A program made the translations under genes and the position numbers. The notes below the pieces were generated by a model. It saw only the letters and a program-made list of their open reading frames with translations, did not search any database and had not been told where the DNA came from. Shown here one piece after another: positions 1 to 7,686 of a stretch of 33,319 bases of DNA. Source of the stretch: Spirochaetales bacterium (GTDB taxonomy: Bacteria > Spirochaetota > Spirochaetia > Treponematales > Treponemataceae); assembly GCA_030540405.1 (NCBI GenBank), contig JAUNWH010000033.1, positions 1 to 33,319 on the forward strand, given 5' to 3'. Each line of letters begins with the position of its first letter. Position 1 is the stretch's first letter.

Positions 1-66
1 TTTAAATAGCTGTTTAGAGATTTAAAACAAAAAAATTTTACATGCGTTTGCCCTGGGAGAATGACA

Positions 67-1374
67 ATGAGTAGAAGTATCAATACCAAATTAATTAATA
101 CAAAAGATTTATCTGGAAGATGTTCTGTATGGGAAGCTTCTTGGCAATTATTGCATAAATACAAAAATATTAATGGTGAATTAATTTTCACTGATTCTGA
201 AATTGATGATTATCCGATATTTCAAATAAATCTTGCAAAATGGTTACTAAGAGATAAAAATTGCATTAATGGAATATTCCCAGATAATACTAATATCACT
301 ATTCCAGCCGAAACTTCAGATTTGATATCTATTATTGCAAAAAATAAACTCAAATGCCATGATTCAACTTCATCAGCATCTTTTTCGCCTCTAAAGAAAG
401 TTTCATTCGAAAAAGATGAAAATGATGATATAAAAACTCCAGAGTGCTCTAAAAGTAAAGATAAATCAAGTAAAATTATTATAAATGGTGGTTATTTAGA
501 AAAATTTACAGAATTTGCTACAGGCTTCATAAGAGGTGCTAAAACTGGTGTAACTGCTGAAGCTATAAATCAATTACAGCCAGGTTTTAAGTTTCCACCT
601 GGGTTTCTATATTTTTCATGTTGCATATTTGGTGCATTTAATGAACTAAATAATGAGAATGATAGTTTAGCTATGCATTTAAGCTGCTGTCAAGAAATCA
701 TTGATGAAGCTGACAGAAAAGCAAAAGCCGGTGAACAATTATCAAAAGATGAATTAGATACACTTATTTTTATTTATAAACTTATTCCAATTGGTGGTCG
801 CTTATATGGATATAAAGAAGCAGCTGATTTAATGGATATTTATTTAAAACCTAAAAAAGCTGAGCAATTTAAAAAAAATAATCCATACATAATTAATTCT
901 GAAGTATATACAACTTCTGCAATTGTACAATATGCAGAAAGTAAATTGAAAAAGATAATTACTAACGATTTTAAGAAGAAAAATCTAAATGTGGGAAAGA
1001 ATTATAATAGTAGTATATTAAAGCCTACAAACAGAGATAGTAATACTCAAGGCAATGTACAATCTCCAGATAGAAATTTAATTGCCGAGCAAAACAATCA
1101 AAGATTAAAAAATGCTGACCATAGATTTTATTTACAAGTAAAGATTTTAGGAATTTCAGGTAATAATATAAAGTTACTTTGGTATGTTCTTAGTAAATGG
1201 GATTATGAACCTTATGAAAATGCTGATCATATTACTGAGTTACCTATAAATAAGAATAAGGGATATATACTAAAAATTCCTGATGGTTTAAGTCAATATT
1301 TAACACAAGTGAACAGAGCTAAAGAGTTTTACTATACTTCAAGATGGGAGGAAACATTATGTATAAAAGATTAA
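67..1374 (+). CDS. Unrecognised 435-aa protein, possible effector-like
   Basis: I do not recognise the family. An ATG exists at 61, but GGGAG at 55-59 sits 7 nt from the ATG at 67, so 67 is the likelier start. No signal peptide is visible. The first ~90 residues look folded. Residues ~105-140 are a Ser/Lys/Asp-rich linker, followed by a Gly- and aromatic-rich stretch (GGYLEKFTEFATGFIRGAK) and a helical region with a Cys pair. A polar Asn-rich linker at ~325-355 leads to a compact C-terminal domain rich in Trp and Tyr. This modular layout resembles polymorphic effectors, but no catalytic motif is evident. The gene overlaps the start of a small exported protein, so the two are probably translationally coupled. 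Base composition is much more AT-rich than the plasmid operon to its right. Confidence 0.7.
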   Translation: MSRSINTKLINTKDLSGRCSVWEASWQLLHKYKNINGELIFTDSEIDDYPIFQINLAKWLLRDKNCINGIFPDNTNITIPAETSDLISIIAKNKLKCHDSTSSASFSPLKKVSFEKDENDDIKTPECSKSKDKSSKIIINGGYLEKFTEFATGFIRGAKTGVTAEAINQLQPGFKFPPGFLYFSCCIFGAFNELNNENDSLAMHLSCCQEIIDEADRKAKAGEQLSKDELDTLIFIYKLIPIGGRLYGYKEAADLMDIYLKPKKAEQFKKNNPYIINSEVYTTSAIVQYAESKLKKIITNDFKKKNLNVGKNYNSSILKPTNRDSNTQGNVQSPDRNLIAEQNNQRLKNADHRFYLQVKILGISGNNIKLLWYVLSKWDYEPYENADHITELPINKNKGYILKIPDGLSQYLTQVNRAKEFYYTSRWEETLCIKD

Positions 1375-1826
1375 TTATTTTAATCACTGTTCTTTTTAAT
1401 TTATTGAATCAGACTTATGCAAATCGTGGTAATTCATTAACTTATAAATCTTTAGAATATACTATTACGGAAGAAAATTTTGATCCAAACTTATTTATAA
1501 ATGACTTAAATGATTACTTAAAATCTTATTATTCAGTAAAAATAGATAGATTAGAAAAATATTATATAAAATATGACTTGAAAAAATTTCTCCATTATGA
1601 AGATATTCTTATTGTAAGAAATCGTGAGATGTATGTAAAACTATCTATAGATATTATACAACAGCAGCCATACTTATTTTATAGAAAAAAGAAAAATGAT
1701 TTTCGTATTTATTTCAGTTTTACCCGATATATTCATGAAAACGAAAAAGAAGATGATATTTCCAATTTTATTAATGAATTAGATGAAATTATAGGTAATT
1801 TTACTAAAAAATATAATTTCCAATAA
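1359..1826 (+). CDS. Small exported protein of unknown function
   Basis: This protein is 155 aa if started at the ATG at 1359. GGGAGGA at 1346-1352 is well spaced for that start; an in-frame ATG at 1344 would lie upstream of this Shine-Dalgarno. The N-terminus (MYKRLIILITVLFNLLNQTYA) is a typical signal peptide with a hydrophobic core and a likely cleavage after TYA. The mature part of ~134 residues is charged, rich in Tyr, Lys and Ile, and has no second membrane segment. The gene overlaps the preceding gene by 16 nt. A cytoplasmic large protein followed by a small overlapping periplasmic one is the layout of some effector/immunity pairs, but there is no family-level evidence for that role. 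Confidence 0.7.
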   Translation: MYKRLIILITVLFNLLNQTYANRGNSLTYKSLEYTITEENFDPNLFINDLNDYLKSYYSVKIDRLEKYYIKYDLKKFLHYEDILIVRNREMYVKLSIDIIQQQPYLFYRKKKNDFRIYFSFTRYIHENEKEDDISNFINELDEIIGNFTKKYNFQ

Positions 1827-2110
1827 CTTCCTGTAACTTCCTAGTTATAATTAAAAAAAATTACGATATACAAATATTCTTTCCCGCCTTGCCATAAATC
1901 CTTCGTGATACACCGTGTACCTGCCTACCTTCGAGAAAAACTGCGATGTACACGATATATCTTGAAAAACTTGCGGATTTTTTCGTAAAAAAATTTGTTT
2001 CTCTCAAACTTTTTTTATTCCACTTTGGAAAAAAATTGATGAAACTTCCTTTACTATCTGTGAGGGAAACACATAAGCACACATATTCAGACCTTGCTTC
2101 AAGCTACATT
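1827..2110. other. Convergent intergenic region
   Basis: This lies between convergent genes. It holds a tandem direct repeat (TAACTTCC twice, ~1824-1840), an inverted repeat with arms CGTGTAC (1914-1920) and GTACACG (1948-1954), and an AT-rich imperfect stem near 1990-2020 (AAATTTG / CAAACTTTTTTT) that could terminate transcription in either direction. I see no convincing gene. Confidence 0.4.
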
Positions 2111-2950
2111 TCAAACAAAAATCTGAACAATCATCCCTACAATGCACAATCCCGACATCGCATAAATTACGCAGTCTTTCCAGCAGAATTTTCGTTTCTG
2201 CTCTGGAATTTTCTTTATGAGCGTATCATTCTGCTTCTCGCAGCTTTTGAGAAAGGCAATCACATTCTTTTTTACAGTTGAAAATTCTGAATTGGCAGCA
2301 GCAAGACTCTCCTTGCACTGGGTCTGGAAAATATTAAACTCGTTGTTGGAAGCCTTTGTCATGTCCTTTCTGAAACCTTCCAGTTTCTCTGTGATTTTTC
2401 CGTCTATATCCGAAAATTTCTGTATCAGCTTCGCCATCTCGTCCAATCTTGCGACTTGCTTTTCCTGTACCAATTTGGACTCGCTTTCAATCTGACCCAT
2501 TTTTTCTTCAAAGGCTGATTTTATCTCATCAAGTTTCACGCCCATAAGCGCACGTTCCTCAACAAGAGCCTTTTTGAGCATAAGGCATTCTTTCTCTATA
2601 CTTTTCGAACTTATCTGAGTTTCAATGAACCGAGTATATGACACTTCCTTATCAAGTTTTTCAATGAGCAATTTCGTTTTTGAATCAAACGAATTATAGA
2701 AGTTCACCATATCCTCATAGATTGCGTGAGTATCCTCACTGTCTGCCGTCCGTTCCAAAAGTGTGTCGATGGATTTTAGAACTTTTGTTACCTTATCTTC
2801 CAAAGTCTCAGAATTTTCATCCATCGGTACAGTCTGAAAGTTGAAAGATAAATTGTTCAATTCCGGCTCTTCCCGTCTTTCTTCGTCAGACAGCATCTGA
2901 TTTTCACAAGGAGTTTCGCTTGTCGTTTCCAAATCATTATTTTCTTCCAT
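2111..2950 (-). CDS. Coiled-coil protein with C-terminal membrane anchor
   Basis: This 279-aa protein is not recognised by family. It has an acidic, disordered N-terminus (residues 1-50), then almost continuous heptad-like helix (about 55-245) rich in Glu, Lys, Leu and Ser, then a basic stretch (KIPEQKRKFCWKD). It ends in one hydrophobic segment of about 20 residues (VIYAMSGLCIVGMIVQIF) at the extreme C-terminus. This suggests a tail-anchored inner-membrane protein with a long cytoplasmic coiled coil. It is the last gene of the parA-led operon, 7 nt after the preceding stop, with GGGGAG as ribosome binding site inside the end of that gene. A structural or mobilisation-accessory role is possible, but nothing proves it. 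Confidence 0.75.
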   Translation of the reverse strand: MEENNDLETTSETPCENQMLSDEERREEPELNNLSFNFQTVPMDENSETLEDKVTKVLKSIDTLLERTADSEDTHAIYEDMVNFYNSFDSKTKLLIEKLDKEVSYTRFIETQISSKSIEKECLMLKKALVEERALMGVKLDEIKSAFEEKMGQIESESKLVQEKQVARLDEMAKLIQKFSDIDGKITEKLEGFRKDMTKASNNEFNIFQTQCKESLAAANSEFSTVKKNVIAFLKSCEKQNDTLIKKIPEQKRKFCWKDCVIYAMSGLCIVGMIVQIFV

Positions 2951-2957
2951 AATTGTA

Positions 2958-3278
2958 TCACTCCCCTACCCTTTCCAAACTTCCGACCGACACAGGCTCG
3001 ACCTGCTTTCCGTCTTGCCACCATTCTTCCTTTCCGTCACGCACGTCAATGACAGCCGGCTCAAACTCACAGTGCAGAACCCCGTTTTTCCAGTGCTCAA
3101 TATGATTGCCGTCATGAGTTTCGACAGTGGGAATTACTTTTCCGTCCTCATCAAGCGAATCGTTCAGAAATCCTTTTTTAATACGAACAGTTATTCCATC
3201 AAGGATATAATCCCCGTCCGCAATCTCCATTTCAGTCGTTACGATTCTCAAATTCTGGTATCTTTTGAAACTTTCCAT
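2958..3278 (-). CDS. Small hypothetical protein with W-x-x-G repeats
   Basis: This is a 106-aa soluble protein of unknown function. The middle and C-terminal half carries two short related units, HWKNGVLH (~60-67) and WWQDGKQV (~86-93), separated by a hydrophobic strand (FEPAVIDVRDGKEE). They resemble MORN-like or Trp-Gly strand repeats found in small plasmid-encoded proteins. There is no signal peptide, membrane segment or catalytic motif. It sits 12 nt downstream of the preceding gene, with an AAGGGGG-type ribosome binding site, and 7 nt upstream of the coiled-coil gene, so it belongs to the same operon. Confidence 0.65.
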   Translation of the reverse strand: MESFKRYQNLRIVTTEMEIADGDYILDGITVRIKKGFLNDSLDEDGKVIPTVETHDGNHIEHWKNGVLHCEFEPAVIDVRDGKEEWWQDGKQVEPVSVGSLERVGE

Positions 3279-3290
3279 TCTTGCCCCCTT

Positions 3291-3503
3291 TTAGCCCAGT
3301 CTTGTTTTTTCCATGCAGTACGGATTGAAAGAATCAACTTCATCCGCTGTTTTGCGGATATTTATGGAAGAATTCTTCGCACTTCGTAAAATCCTTTCTG
3401 AAAATGATTTCAGAAAACTTCCTTCATCTTCCATTTCAAGGATATGGGAGAATGAATCGACATCCTCCGCAGAAATTCCGATTGTCACAGGTATTCTTTT
3501 CAT
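3291..3503 (-). CDS. Small hypothetical protein (70 aa)
   Basis: I chose the ATG at 3503 (MKRIPVTIGISAEDVDS). GGGGGA at 3510-3515 is 6 nt upstream, and the stop of the SSB-like gene overlaps this ATG as ATGA. A longer frame starting with TTG at 3521 is less likely. The N-terminus resembles a short strand followed by helices, which would suit a small DNA-binding or regulatory protein, but I cannot assign a family. It is part of the tightly packed minus-strand operon. Confidence 0.6.
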   Translation of the reverse strand: MKRIPVTIGISAEDVDSFSHILEMEDEGSFLKSFSERILRSAKNSSINIRKTADEVDSFNPYCMEKTRLG

Positions 3504-3838
3504 GCACATTCCCCCAAACAAGATTTATGCTTCCCAACAAATTCAATGTAGTCCGCAATCATATAGATTTTTGATTTGAACTCATTGGATGTCGTCACAT
3601 AATTTTTCTGAGTAATGCTCCCGTAGAGATTCACTTCCCTGCCCTTCACAAGCTCAGGCACAAGGCGAAGCCCGACATCTTTCTTGAAATGCACCTGAAT
3701 AGTCAGAGGCTCTTCATTGAAAGTACCTGGCTTGCCGTAATCTTTCACGACAAAAGAAACCAACGGCGTGTTCTCGCCGTAGACACTAAAAACTTCCGCA
3801 TCCTTACAGATTGTTCCGTGCAAAATAATTCTGTTCAC
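3500..3838 (-). CDS. Single-stranded DNA-binding (SSB-like) OB-fold protein
   Basis: This 112-aa protein has the layout of a bacterial SSB OB fold. It opens with a start-strand MNRIILHGTICKDAEV, then VSFVVKDYGK, a basic and aromatic strand (IQVHFKKDVGLRLVPELVKG) and REVNLYGSITQK, and closes with an IYMIADYIEFVG strand. It would bind single-stranded DNA during plasmid replication or transfer. It is shorter than chromosomal SSB (usually 150-180 aa) and lacks the acidic C-terminal tip, ending instead in KSCLGECA, so it probably does not recruit partners the same way. The start is GTG at 3838, overlapping the preceding stop by 4 nt (GTGA), with GAGGG upstream. Plasmid and phage primosome OB proteins are the main alternative. 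Confidence 0.65.
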   Translation of the reverse strand: MNRIILHGTICKDAEVFSVYGENTPLVSFVVKDYGKPGTFNEEPLTIQVHFKKDVGLRLVPELVKGREVNLYGSITQKNYVTTSNEFKSKIYMIADYIEFVGKHKSCLGECA

Positions 3839-4992
3839 TTATACCCTCGCAAAAGTAATCTAGCCACACTCAAAGTGATCCAAAACATCACGATTCTGAT
3901 TCCTGCCCTCTTCTTCCAGTTCCACGGGTCATAATGATTCCAGCGAAAACAACTGCAGAAGATTAAAATCAAAACCGTGCCGACAAGTCCAAGCACTATC
4001 AAAGAAACCCAGGTATAATGCCAGGAAAGATAACAAAGTATGCCTTTCATACGGACAGAGACCTTCCAAAGTTCCCTTCGGAAAATACGCCCCATCTCAT
4101 TCATAAAAGGCGAAGAAAATAATTTCAGAAAATCAGCTTTGTCCGCAAATGTAAAATCACATTTTTTGCAGTTAAAAGCCTTCGCCTTGTTTTTCTCCCC
4201 ACAACACGGACATTCAACATAACTGTTAGATTCCTGATTCTCGTCTTTTTTTGACTCATAGGTTTTCATGATAAAATCAGCTACGACATCCTCAGCAAAC
4301 ACAAGGCTCTGGAAAAGGGCTGGAATACTCTCAGGATTTTTCGCTCTCGTTTTATCAGCAACAAACTGAATAAATTCTCCTGCCCTCTCGTCATCAAAAC
4401 CTTTTGATTCAAAAAGCAGATTCACTTTCTGTCGGAATTTCTTTGAGTACGGATCGCAACCAAGAGTCTTTTGTAATTTTTGAGAAATAAAATTAAGGCG
4501 AGCCGCAAGCAAGCTGTCTGTTTCTTCCCCTGCTGCATTTTTTAAATCATGTAATGCTATATTATTGGGTCCAGATTCTGGACTGCTTTCGTCCAATTTC
4601 TGGACTATTTCAGTCTGAATTTCGGACTCAAGTCCATTTTTTTGACTGACTGAACTGGACTTTACTTTCTTATTCCGCTCCGCATTTTCCTGATATAACC
4701 TGCGGCTTCTTACCGTGTAATAAACCGGGTACAGTTTTCCGTTCACAGACAGAATCTGCTTGACTACGAGCTTTCTTTCCACGAGTTTTTTCAAAGCCGT
4801 AAATACGGTAGAACGCCCGGAATTGCTCCAGACTTGCAGATATTCGACAGAACCTTTGAAGAAAGATTCTCCGTCCTGACAAAATCCATGAATACAAGCC
4901 AGAATCGCAATTTCGCTCAGATTCAAGTCCATCTTGTACATCCATCGTTCAATGTGAATATAATTTGAGTCGGGAATGTTATCGGCATTCAT
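3835..4992 (-). CDS. HTH / zinc-ribbon / two-TM plasmid protein
   Basis: The start is taken at the ATG at 4992 (385 aa), preceded by AAGGGGAA; a longer frame to 5094 has no ribosome binding site. Residues ~22-95 look like a winged helix-turn-helix of the type found in plasmid replication proteins (LNLSEIAILACIHGF, then SGRSTVFTALKKLVERKLVVK). A Ser/Glu-rich linker and a helical domain follow. Next is a clear CxxC zinc ribbon (CPCCGEKNK, then CKKC) near residues 260-278. Two hydrophobic segments lie near 327-350 and 362-380. DNA binding at one end and membrane anchoring at the other is unusual. It may tether DNA or the replication complex to the membrane, which is inference from architecture. 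Confidence 0.7.
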   Translation of the reverse strand: MNADNIPDSNYIHIERWMYKMDLNLSEIAILACIHGFCQDGESFFKGSVEYLQVWSNSGRSTVFTALKKLVERKLVVKQILSVNGKLYPVYYTVRSRRLYQENAERNKKVKSSSVSQKNGLESEIQTEIVQKLDESSPESGPNNIALHDLKNAAGEETDSLLAARLNFISQKLQKTLGCDPYSKKFRQKVNLLFESKGFDDERAGEFIQFVADKTRAKNPESIPALFQSLVFAEDVVADFIMKTYESKKDENQESNSYVECPCCGEKNKAKAFNCKKCDFTFADKADFLKLFSSPFMNEMGRIFRRELWKVSVRMKGILCYLSWHYTWVSLIVLGLVGTVLILIFCSCFRWNHYDPWNWKKRAGIRIVMFWITLSVARLLLRGYK

Positions 4993-5245
4993 ATTTGTTC
5001 CCCTTAAATACGCTTTGATTTTTATCTTCATCAACTTTTCTAAAAATCGTGCTGTAACAAGCTTGAGCAAACGGACTGTTTCCTGGATACTCACGGCACT
5101 TCATATAAAAGCAGCACCCGAAACAACAGTCGCTGTCCTTTATCTGCCTAACAGCCACAACAAGAAATGATTTTGAGTTATTCATCTCACGAAGAGTAAG
5201 CCTGTCACCAGGAGTAAACACATAAATTCCATGAAGCGTTTCCAT
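4979..5245 (-). CDS. Small Cys-rich hypothetical protein
   Basis: This 88-aa protein begins METLHGIYVFTPGDRLTLRE and has a cysteine cluster in the middle (Cys 40, 41, 44, 45 and 50, then 63 and 87) that could bind a metal or form disulphides. It has no signal peptide, so metal binding is the more likely of the two. Its start overlaps the preceding stop by one base (TAATG), and its end overlaps the next gene by 14 nt, which marks it as a real coupled member of the operon. I do not recognise the family. Confidence 0.6.
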   Translation of the reverse strand: METLHGIYVFTPGDRLTLREMNNSKSFLVVAVRQIKDSDCCFGCCFYMKCREYPGNSPFAQACYSTIFRKVDEDKNQSVFKGNKYECR

Positions 5246-5547
5246 TACGCGCTCCTCTCGGCATTGTCAGAATCCACAATGCCATGCTTCAGAAACATAA
5301 TGTAATCCATGCAGGTTTTCAGATTATCCGGGGTGATTTTTTCCTTCACACCGTTTGAGAACTTGAAATAAACAGTTTTCATATCCTCGCCCAGAAACAA
5401 ATCAGGCAGATTCCCTCTTGCGTCAGTGCCAAGAAACATAATCATCTCTAGAAGTTCTTTACGCTCATACCCGGTCACCTGCCTTTCAATCAGAACCGCA
5501 AAATCAGAAAGCATATCCGAAACATCTGACTTAAATTCCATTTTCAT
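5245..5547 (-). CDS. Small hypothetical protein after parB
   Basis: This is a 100-aa acidic soluble protein (MKMEFKSDVSDMLSDFAVLIERQ) with predicted helices and a central strand pair (KTVYFKFSNGVKEKITPDN). No family is recognised. The frame opens at 5547, and an internal ATG at 5541 is also possible. It overlaps the end of parB by 17 nt and the next gene by 1 nt, so it is co-translated with the partition genes. It could be an accessory partition factor or a small regulator. Confidence 0.6.
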   Translation of the reverse strand: MKMEFKSDVSDMLSDFAVLIERQVTGYERKELLEMIMFLGTDARGNLPDLFLGEDMKTVYFKFSNGVKEKITPDNLKTCMDYIMFLKHGIVDSDNAERSA

Positions 5548-6343
5548 TTACCTCGTTTATTTTTTTTATTTTTTCTATGATTTCAGCTTCCGAAAGACCT
5601 TCATTCGCTTTTTCAATCGCAATATGAATGATTTTCAGAAGCTCTGTTTCCGTATATTTGTAAGACCTCTCCTTTTTAGTCTCTTTTTCTGAAATCACAG
5701 ATTTCTTCACCGTTCGTTTGTCAGAGTCCGTCCGCTCACCCTGCATTTTGTTGTATGCCTGATTCACAGAAAGCACACCTTTCTCAACGGATTCAAGAAG
5801 ATCATCATCCGCATTCCTTTCAAGGGAAATTGCCCTCTGTGCCGTTCTCTTTGAAACTCCAAGAGTCTCTGCAATCATCTGAGCTTTATCGCCCTCAAAG
5901 TTCCTCACTTCATCAGAACCAAGCATAATCGCGACATTCTTCATAAGCTCATCGCTGGTAAGGTTACGTCTGTTCACTTGCAGCGAAAGCACATATTTGT
6001 AGGCCTCATTAAAACCAATAAAATCTTCATGCACAGTTACAGAAATCCGAGTTATGCACGCTTTTTTGCAAGCCGTAAATCGAGTGTAGCCGTCAATCAG
6101 ATACCAATGCTCCGTTCCATTTTTGTCAGCCGTATGCCAGATATGAAGCGGCTGAGAGTTGTCAAAGCCGTTTTTCCTCATGGAAGCCACTATCCGCTCC
6201 AGAACGCCTTCATCAATCTTGAAAAGCCTCTCGAAGAAATCGTGTTTTTCGATTTTTTCCGCAAGCATACTTCTTGAGAACTGAAGCCCACCGTCTGCCA
6301 GAGGCGCATTGTCCCCAGCAGAAAGAAAATTCAGTGTTTTCAT
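5531..6343 (-). CDS. parB: ParB-like partition protein
   Basis: This 270-aa protein carries the ParB/Spo0J N-terminal signature. A box II-like segment, IDGYTRFTACKKA (~95-107), corresponds to the conserved arginine-containing nucleotide-binding motif. It is followed by a helix-turn-helix (MIAETLGVSKRTAQRAISLE, ~160-179) that would recognise the centromere, then a charged linker and a C-terminal helical segment suited to dimerisation. Its ATG at 6343 lies immediately downstream of parA and overlaps TGA as TGATG in the frame that would extend ParA, which suggests translational coupling. It acts with ParA to segregate the plasmid. The TACCGA repeats at 7311-7361 are candidate binding sites, by inference. 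Confidence 0.85.
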   Translation of the reverse strand: MKTLNFLSAGDNAPLADGGLQFSRSMLAEKIEKHDFFERLFKIDEGVLERIVASMRKNGFDNSQPLHIWHTADKNGTEHWYLIDGYTRFTACKKACITRISVTVHEDFIGFNEAYKYVLSLQVNRRNLTSDELMKNVAIMLGSDEVRNFEGDKAQMIAETLGVSKRTAQRAISLERNADDDLLESVEKGVLSVNQAYNKMQGERTDSDKRTVKKSVISEKETKKERSYKYTETELLKIIHIAIEKANEGLSEAEIIEKIKKINEVNENGI

Positions 6344-6447
6344 CAGAACGACTCCACGAACTGTTCTTTTCCGGTAATCATATCCACAAGAGAATTAACG
6401 GCTTTCACCATTCGCCCGGCATTAGCGTTTCTGTCGTCAACCCGGAG
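6343..6447 (-). other. Out-of-frame continuation of ParA C-terminus
   Basis: This open stretch is in the -1 frame relative to parA. It encodes RVDDRNANAGRMVKAVNSL, then VDMITGKEQFVESF, with its TGA overlapping the parB ATG. It reads like genuine ParA C-terminal helix, so I interpret it as the displaced end of parA rather than a separate gene. The alternative is a 22-aa leader peptide starting at the ATG at 6411 that couples to parB. Confidence 0.5.
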
Positions 6448-7121
6448 TTTTCATCAAAATGAGTGTATTTGTTAAACGAGCCGGACTGCGGGATTTTTAC
6501 AGACAAAATATTTGCGAAATTCTTTCTGAACATCCGCTCAACCTGACTTTGCAGGTTGTTCTCCCATTTTTCATAATGCTCAATCCAGCGGTTGAAGAGA
6601 ATGTATGTCTTTTTGATTTTTTCAGGATGCTCTTCCCTGATTTTTGTCATAAGGTAAAGCGTCATGTTGCAGTTGTATTCCGTAGCTTCGGCAGGACTGA
6701 TTATTACATCAGCCGCATGAATCGCAGACTTCACAAGATTGTCAAAAGTCGGAGAAGTATCAATCACGATGTAGTCATATTCTTTGAACAAAGGCTGAAT
6801 GACTTTCAGAAGATTGTGATAGTCCATGCTTCTCATGTCACAAAGATTCAACGAAGACGGAATCACATCAACATTTTTGATTCTTGAATGAACGGTATTT
6901 TCAGAAGCTTTATTCTGAACAAGAGAAATCACAATATTTTTCCGTTCCCAAAGCTCCTGCTCATTCGGAAGACCGATTGTGTAATAAATCGTCACTGTGT
7001 TGTTCAAATCCATGTCGATTACAAGAACTTTGTAGCCGCGAGCCGCAAGATTGTTCACCAGCAGAATCACCGTTGATGATTTTCCAACACCGCCCTTGAT
7101 ACTGGAAATCGTGATAACCAA
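6405..7121 (-). CDS. parA: ParA-family partition ATPase, C-terminus probably frameshifted
   Basis: This 238-aa deviant-Walker ATPase has P-loop KGGVGKSS (~9-16), VLVIDMDLNNT (Walker A' region, ~33-43) and YIVIDTSPTFD (Walker B, ~116-126). It would drive ParB-bound DNA along the nucleoid. The start is TTG at 7121, with GGAG 8 nt upstream. The reading frame ends in SGLTTETLMPGEW, unlike a normal ParA end. In the -1 frame the DNA reads on as RVDDRNANAGRMVKAVNSL and stops at 6343, overlapping the parB ATG. One missing base near 6445 would therefore restore a ParA of about 260 aa. It is the first gene of the minus-strand operon. Confidence 0.85.
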   Translation of the reverse strand: MVITISSIKGGVGKSSTVILLVNNLAARGYKVLVIDMDLNNTVTIYYTIGLPNEQELWERKNIVISLVQNKASENTVHSRIKNVDVIPSSLNLCDMRSMDYHNLLKVIQPLFKEYDYIVIDTSPTFDNLVKSAIHAADVIISPAEATEYNCNMTLYLMTKIREEHPEKIKKTYILFNRWIEHYEKWENNLQSQVERMFRKNFANILSVKIPQSGSFNKYTHFDENSGLTTETLMPGEW

Positions 7122-7310
7122 TTTGTTTTCTCCACTTCAAAAAATACACAGGACGGAAAGACAGAAGTTCGCAAATAAAGACTGCCGATACTGATGACCT
7201 GCCCAGATGAAAAACTGACCGACAGCCTTTACCAACCGTCGTTTCCGCCCCGTGCATATAAAAGGTTAGTAAGTAGAGAAAAAAGATAATATCCAGTTTT
7301 AAAAAACTTT

Positions 7311-7361
7311 TACCGATTTCAAAACCAAAAATACCGAAAATTTTGGGAAAATACCGATTTT
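7311..7361. repeat. Three helically phased TACCGA repeats
   Basis: TACCGATTTC at 7311, TACCGAAAAT at 7332 and TACCGATTTT at 7352 are spaced 21 and 20 bp apart, about two DNA turns, so they face the same side of the helix. They lie upstream of the minus-strand parAB operon and are a candidate ParB centromere or ParA operator. Confidence 0.5.
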
Positions 7362-7471
7362 TAAAATTTCACAAAAAAGCCCCAGAATCGCTTCAAAACG
7401 CCTCGGACATATAATTACTCAAAATTTTAAAACGAATGCGTCTACGGCAATCCTCGTGCGTGTTTTAATTG

Positions 7472-7629
7472 TTTAGAAAATATCTAATCTTTCTAAACAA
7501 TAATATTAGAATGTTTATAAATCTTCCAATCTTTTATATAATAATATTGTTTAGACTATTTCTAAAGTTTCTAAAATATTTTTTTAGAAAATTTAGAAAA
7601 CTTAGAAAAAACATTTGCATTTTTCTAAA
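7472..7629. repeat. Cluster of TTTCTAAA / TTTAGAAA octamers
   Basis: TTTCTAAA occurs at 7490, 7559, 7568 and 7622. Its complement TTTAGAAA occurs at 7472, 7583 and 7592, with a one-mismatch copy at 7601. Within the core the copies are 9 bp apart (7559/7568 and 7583/7592/7601). A longer inverted repeat (TCTAAACAATA at 7492-7502, TATTGTTTAGA at 7545-7555) flanks the core. Short tandem sites of mixed orientation are typical of ribbon-helix-helix partition proteins, and such a gene lies just downstream. This is a probable centromere and operator. Confidence 0.6.
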
Positions 7630-7686
7630 ATATATGCTTAGATATATATAGATACACAAAAAGTATTTTTTTGAGGTGGAAAAAAA

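Larger units (their letters stand above)
7122..7686. promoter_or_regulatory. Divergent control region between two partition operons
   Basis: This 565-bp non-coding stretch separates the minus-strand parA and the plus-strand parA. It contains two distinct repeat families, described separately at 7311-7361 and 7472-7629, and AT-rich sequence suited to two outward promoters. The ribosome binding sites of both parA genes lie at its ends (GGAG for the left gene, GAGGTGG at ~7673 for the right). I see no convincing ORF or RNA gene in it. Confidence 0.6.

Noticed and set aside
1861..2281. Overlapping ORFs of 73 and 111 codons on both strands between the convergent genes
   Set aside because: They have no ribosome binding site, they overlap each other and the coiled-coil gene, and their composition is not protein-like.
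7311..7629. CRISPR array
   Set aside because: The repeats are 6-8 bp, with no regular 25-40 bp repeat-spacer structure and no cas genes.
7469..7651. 60-codon ORF in the region between the two parA genes
   Set aside because: It is a translation of the AT-rich octamer repeats, with Phe/Leu/Lys-only composition and no ribosome binding site.
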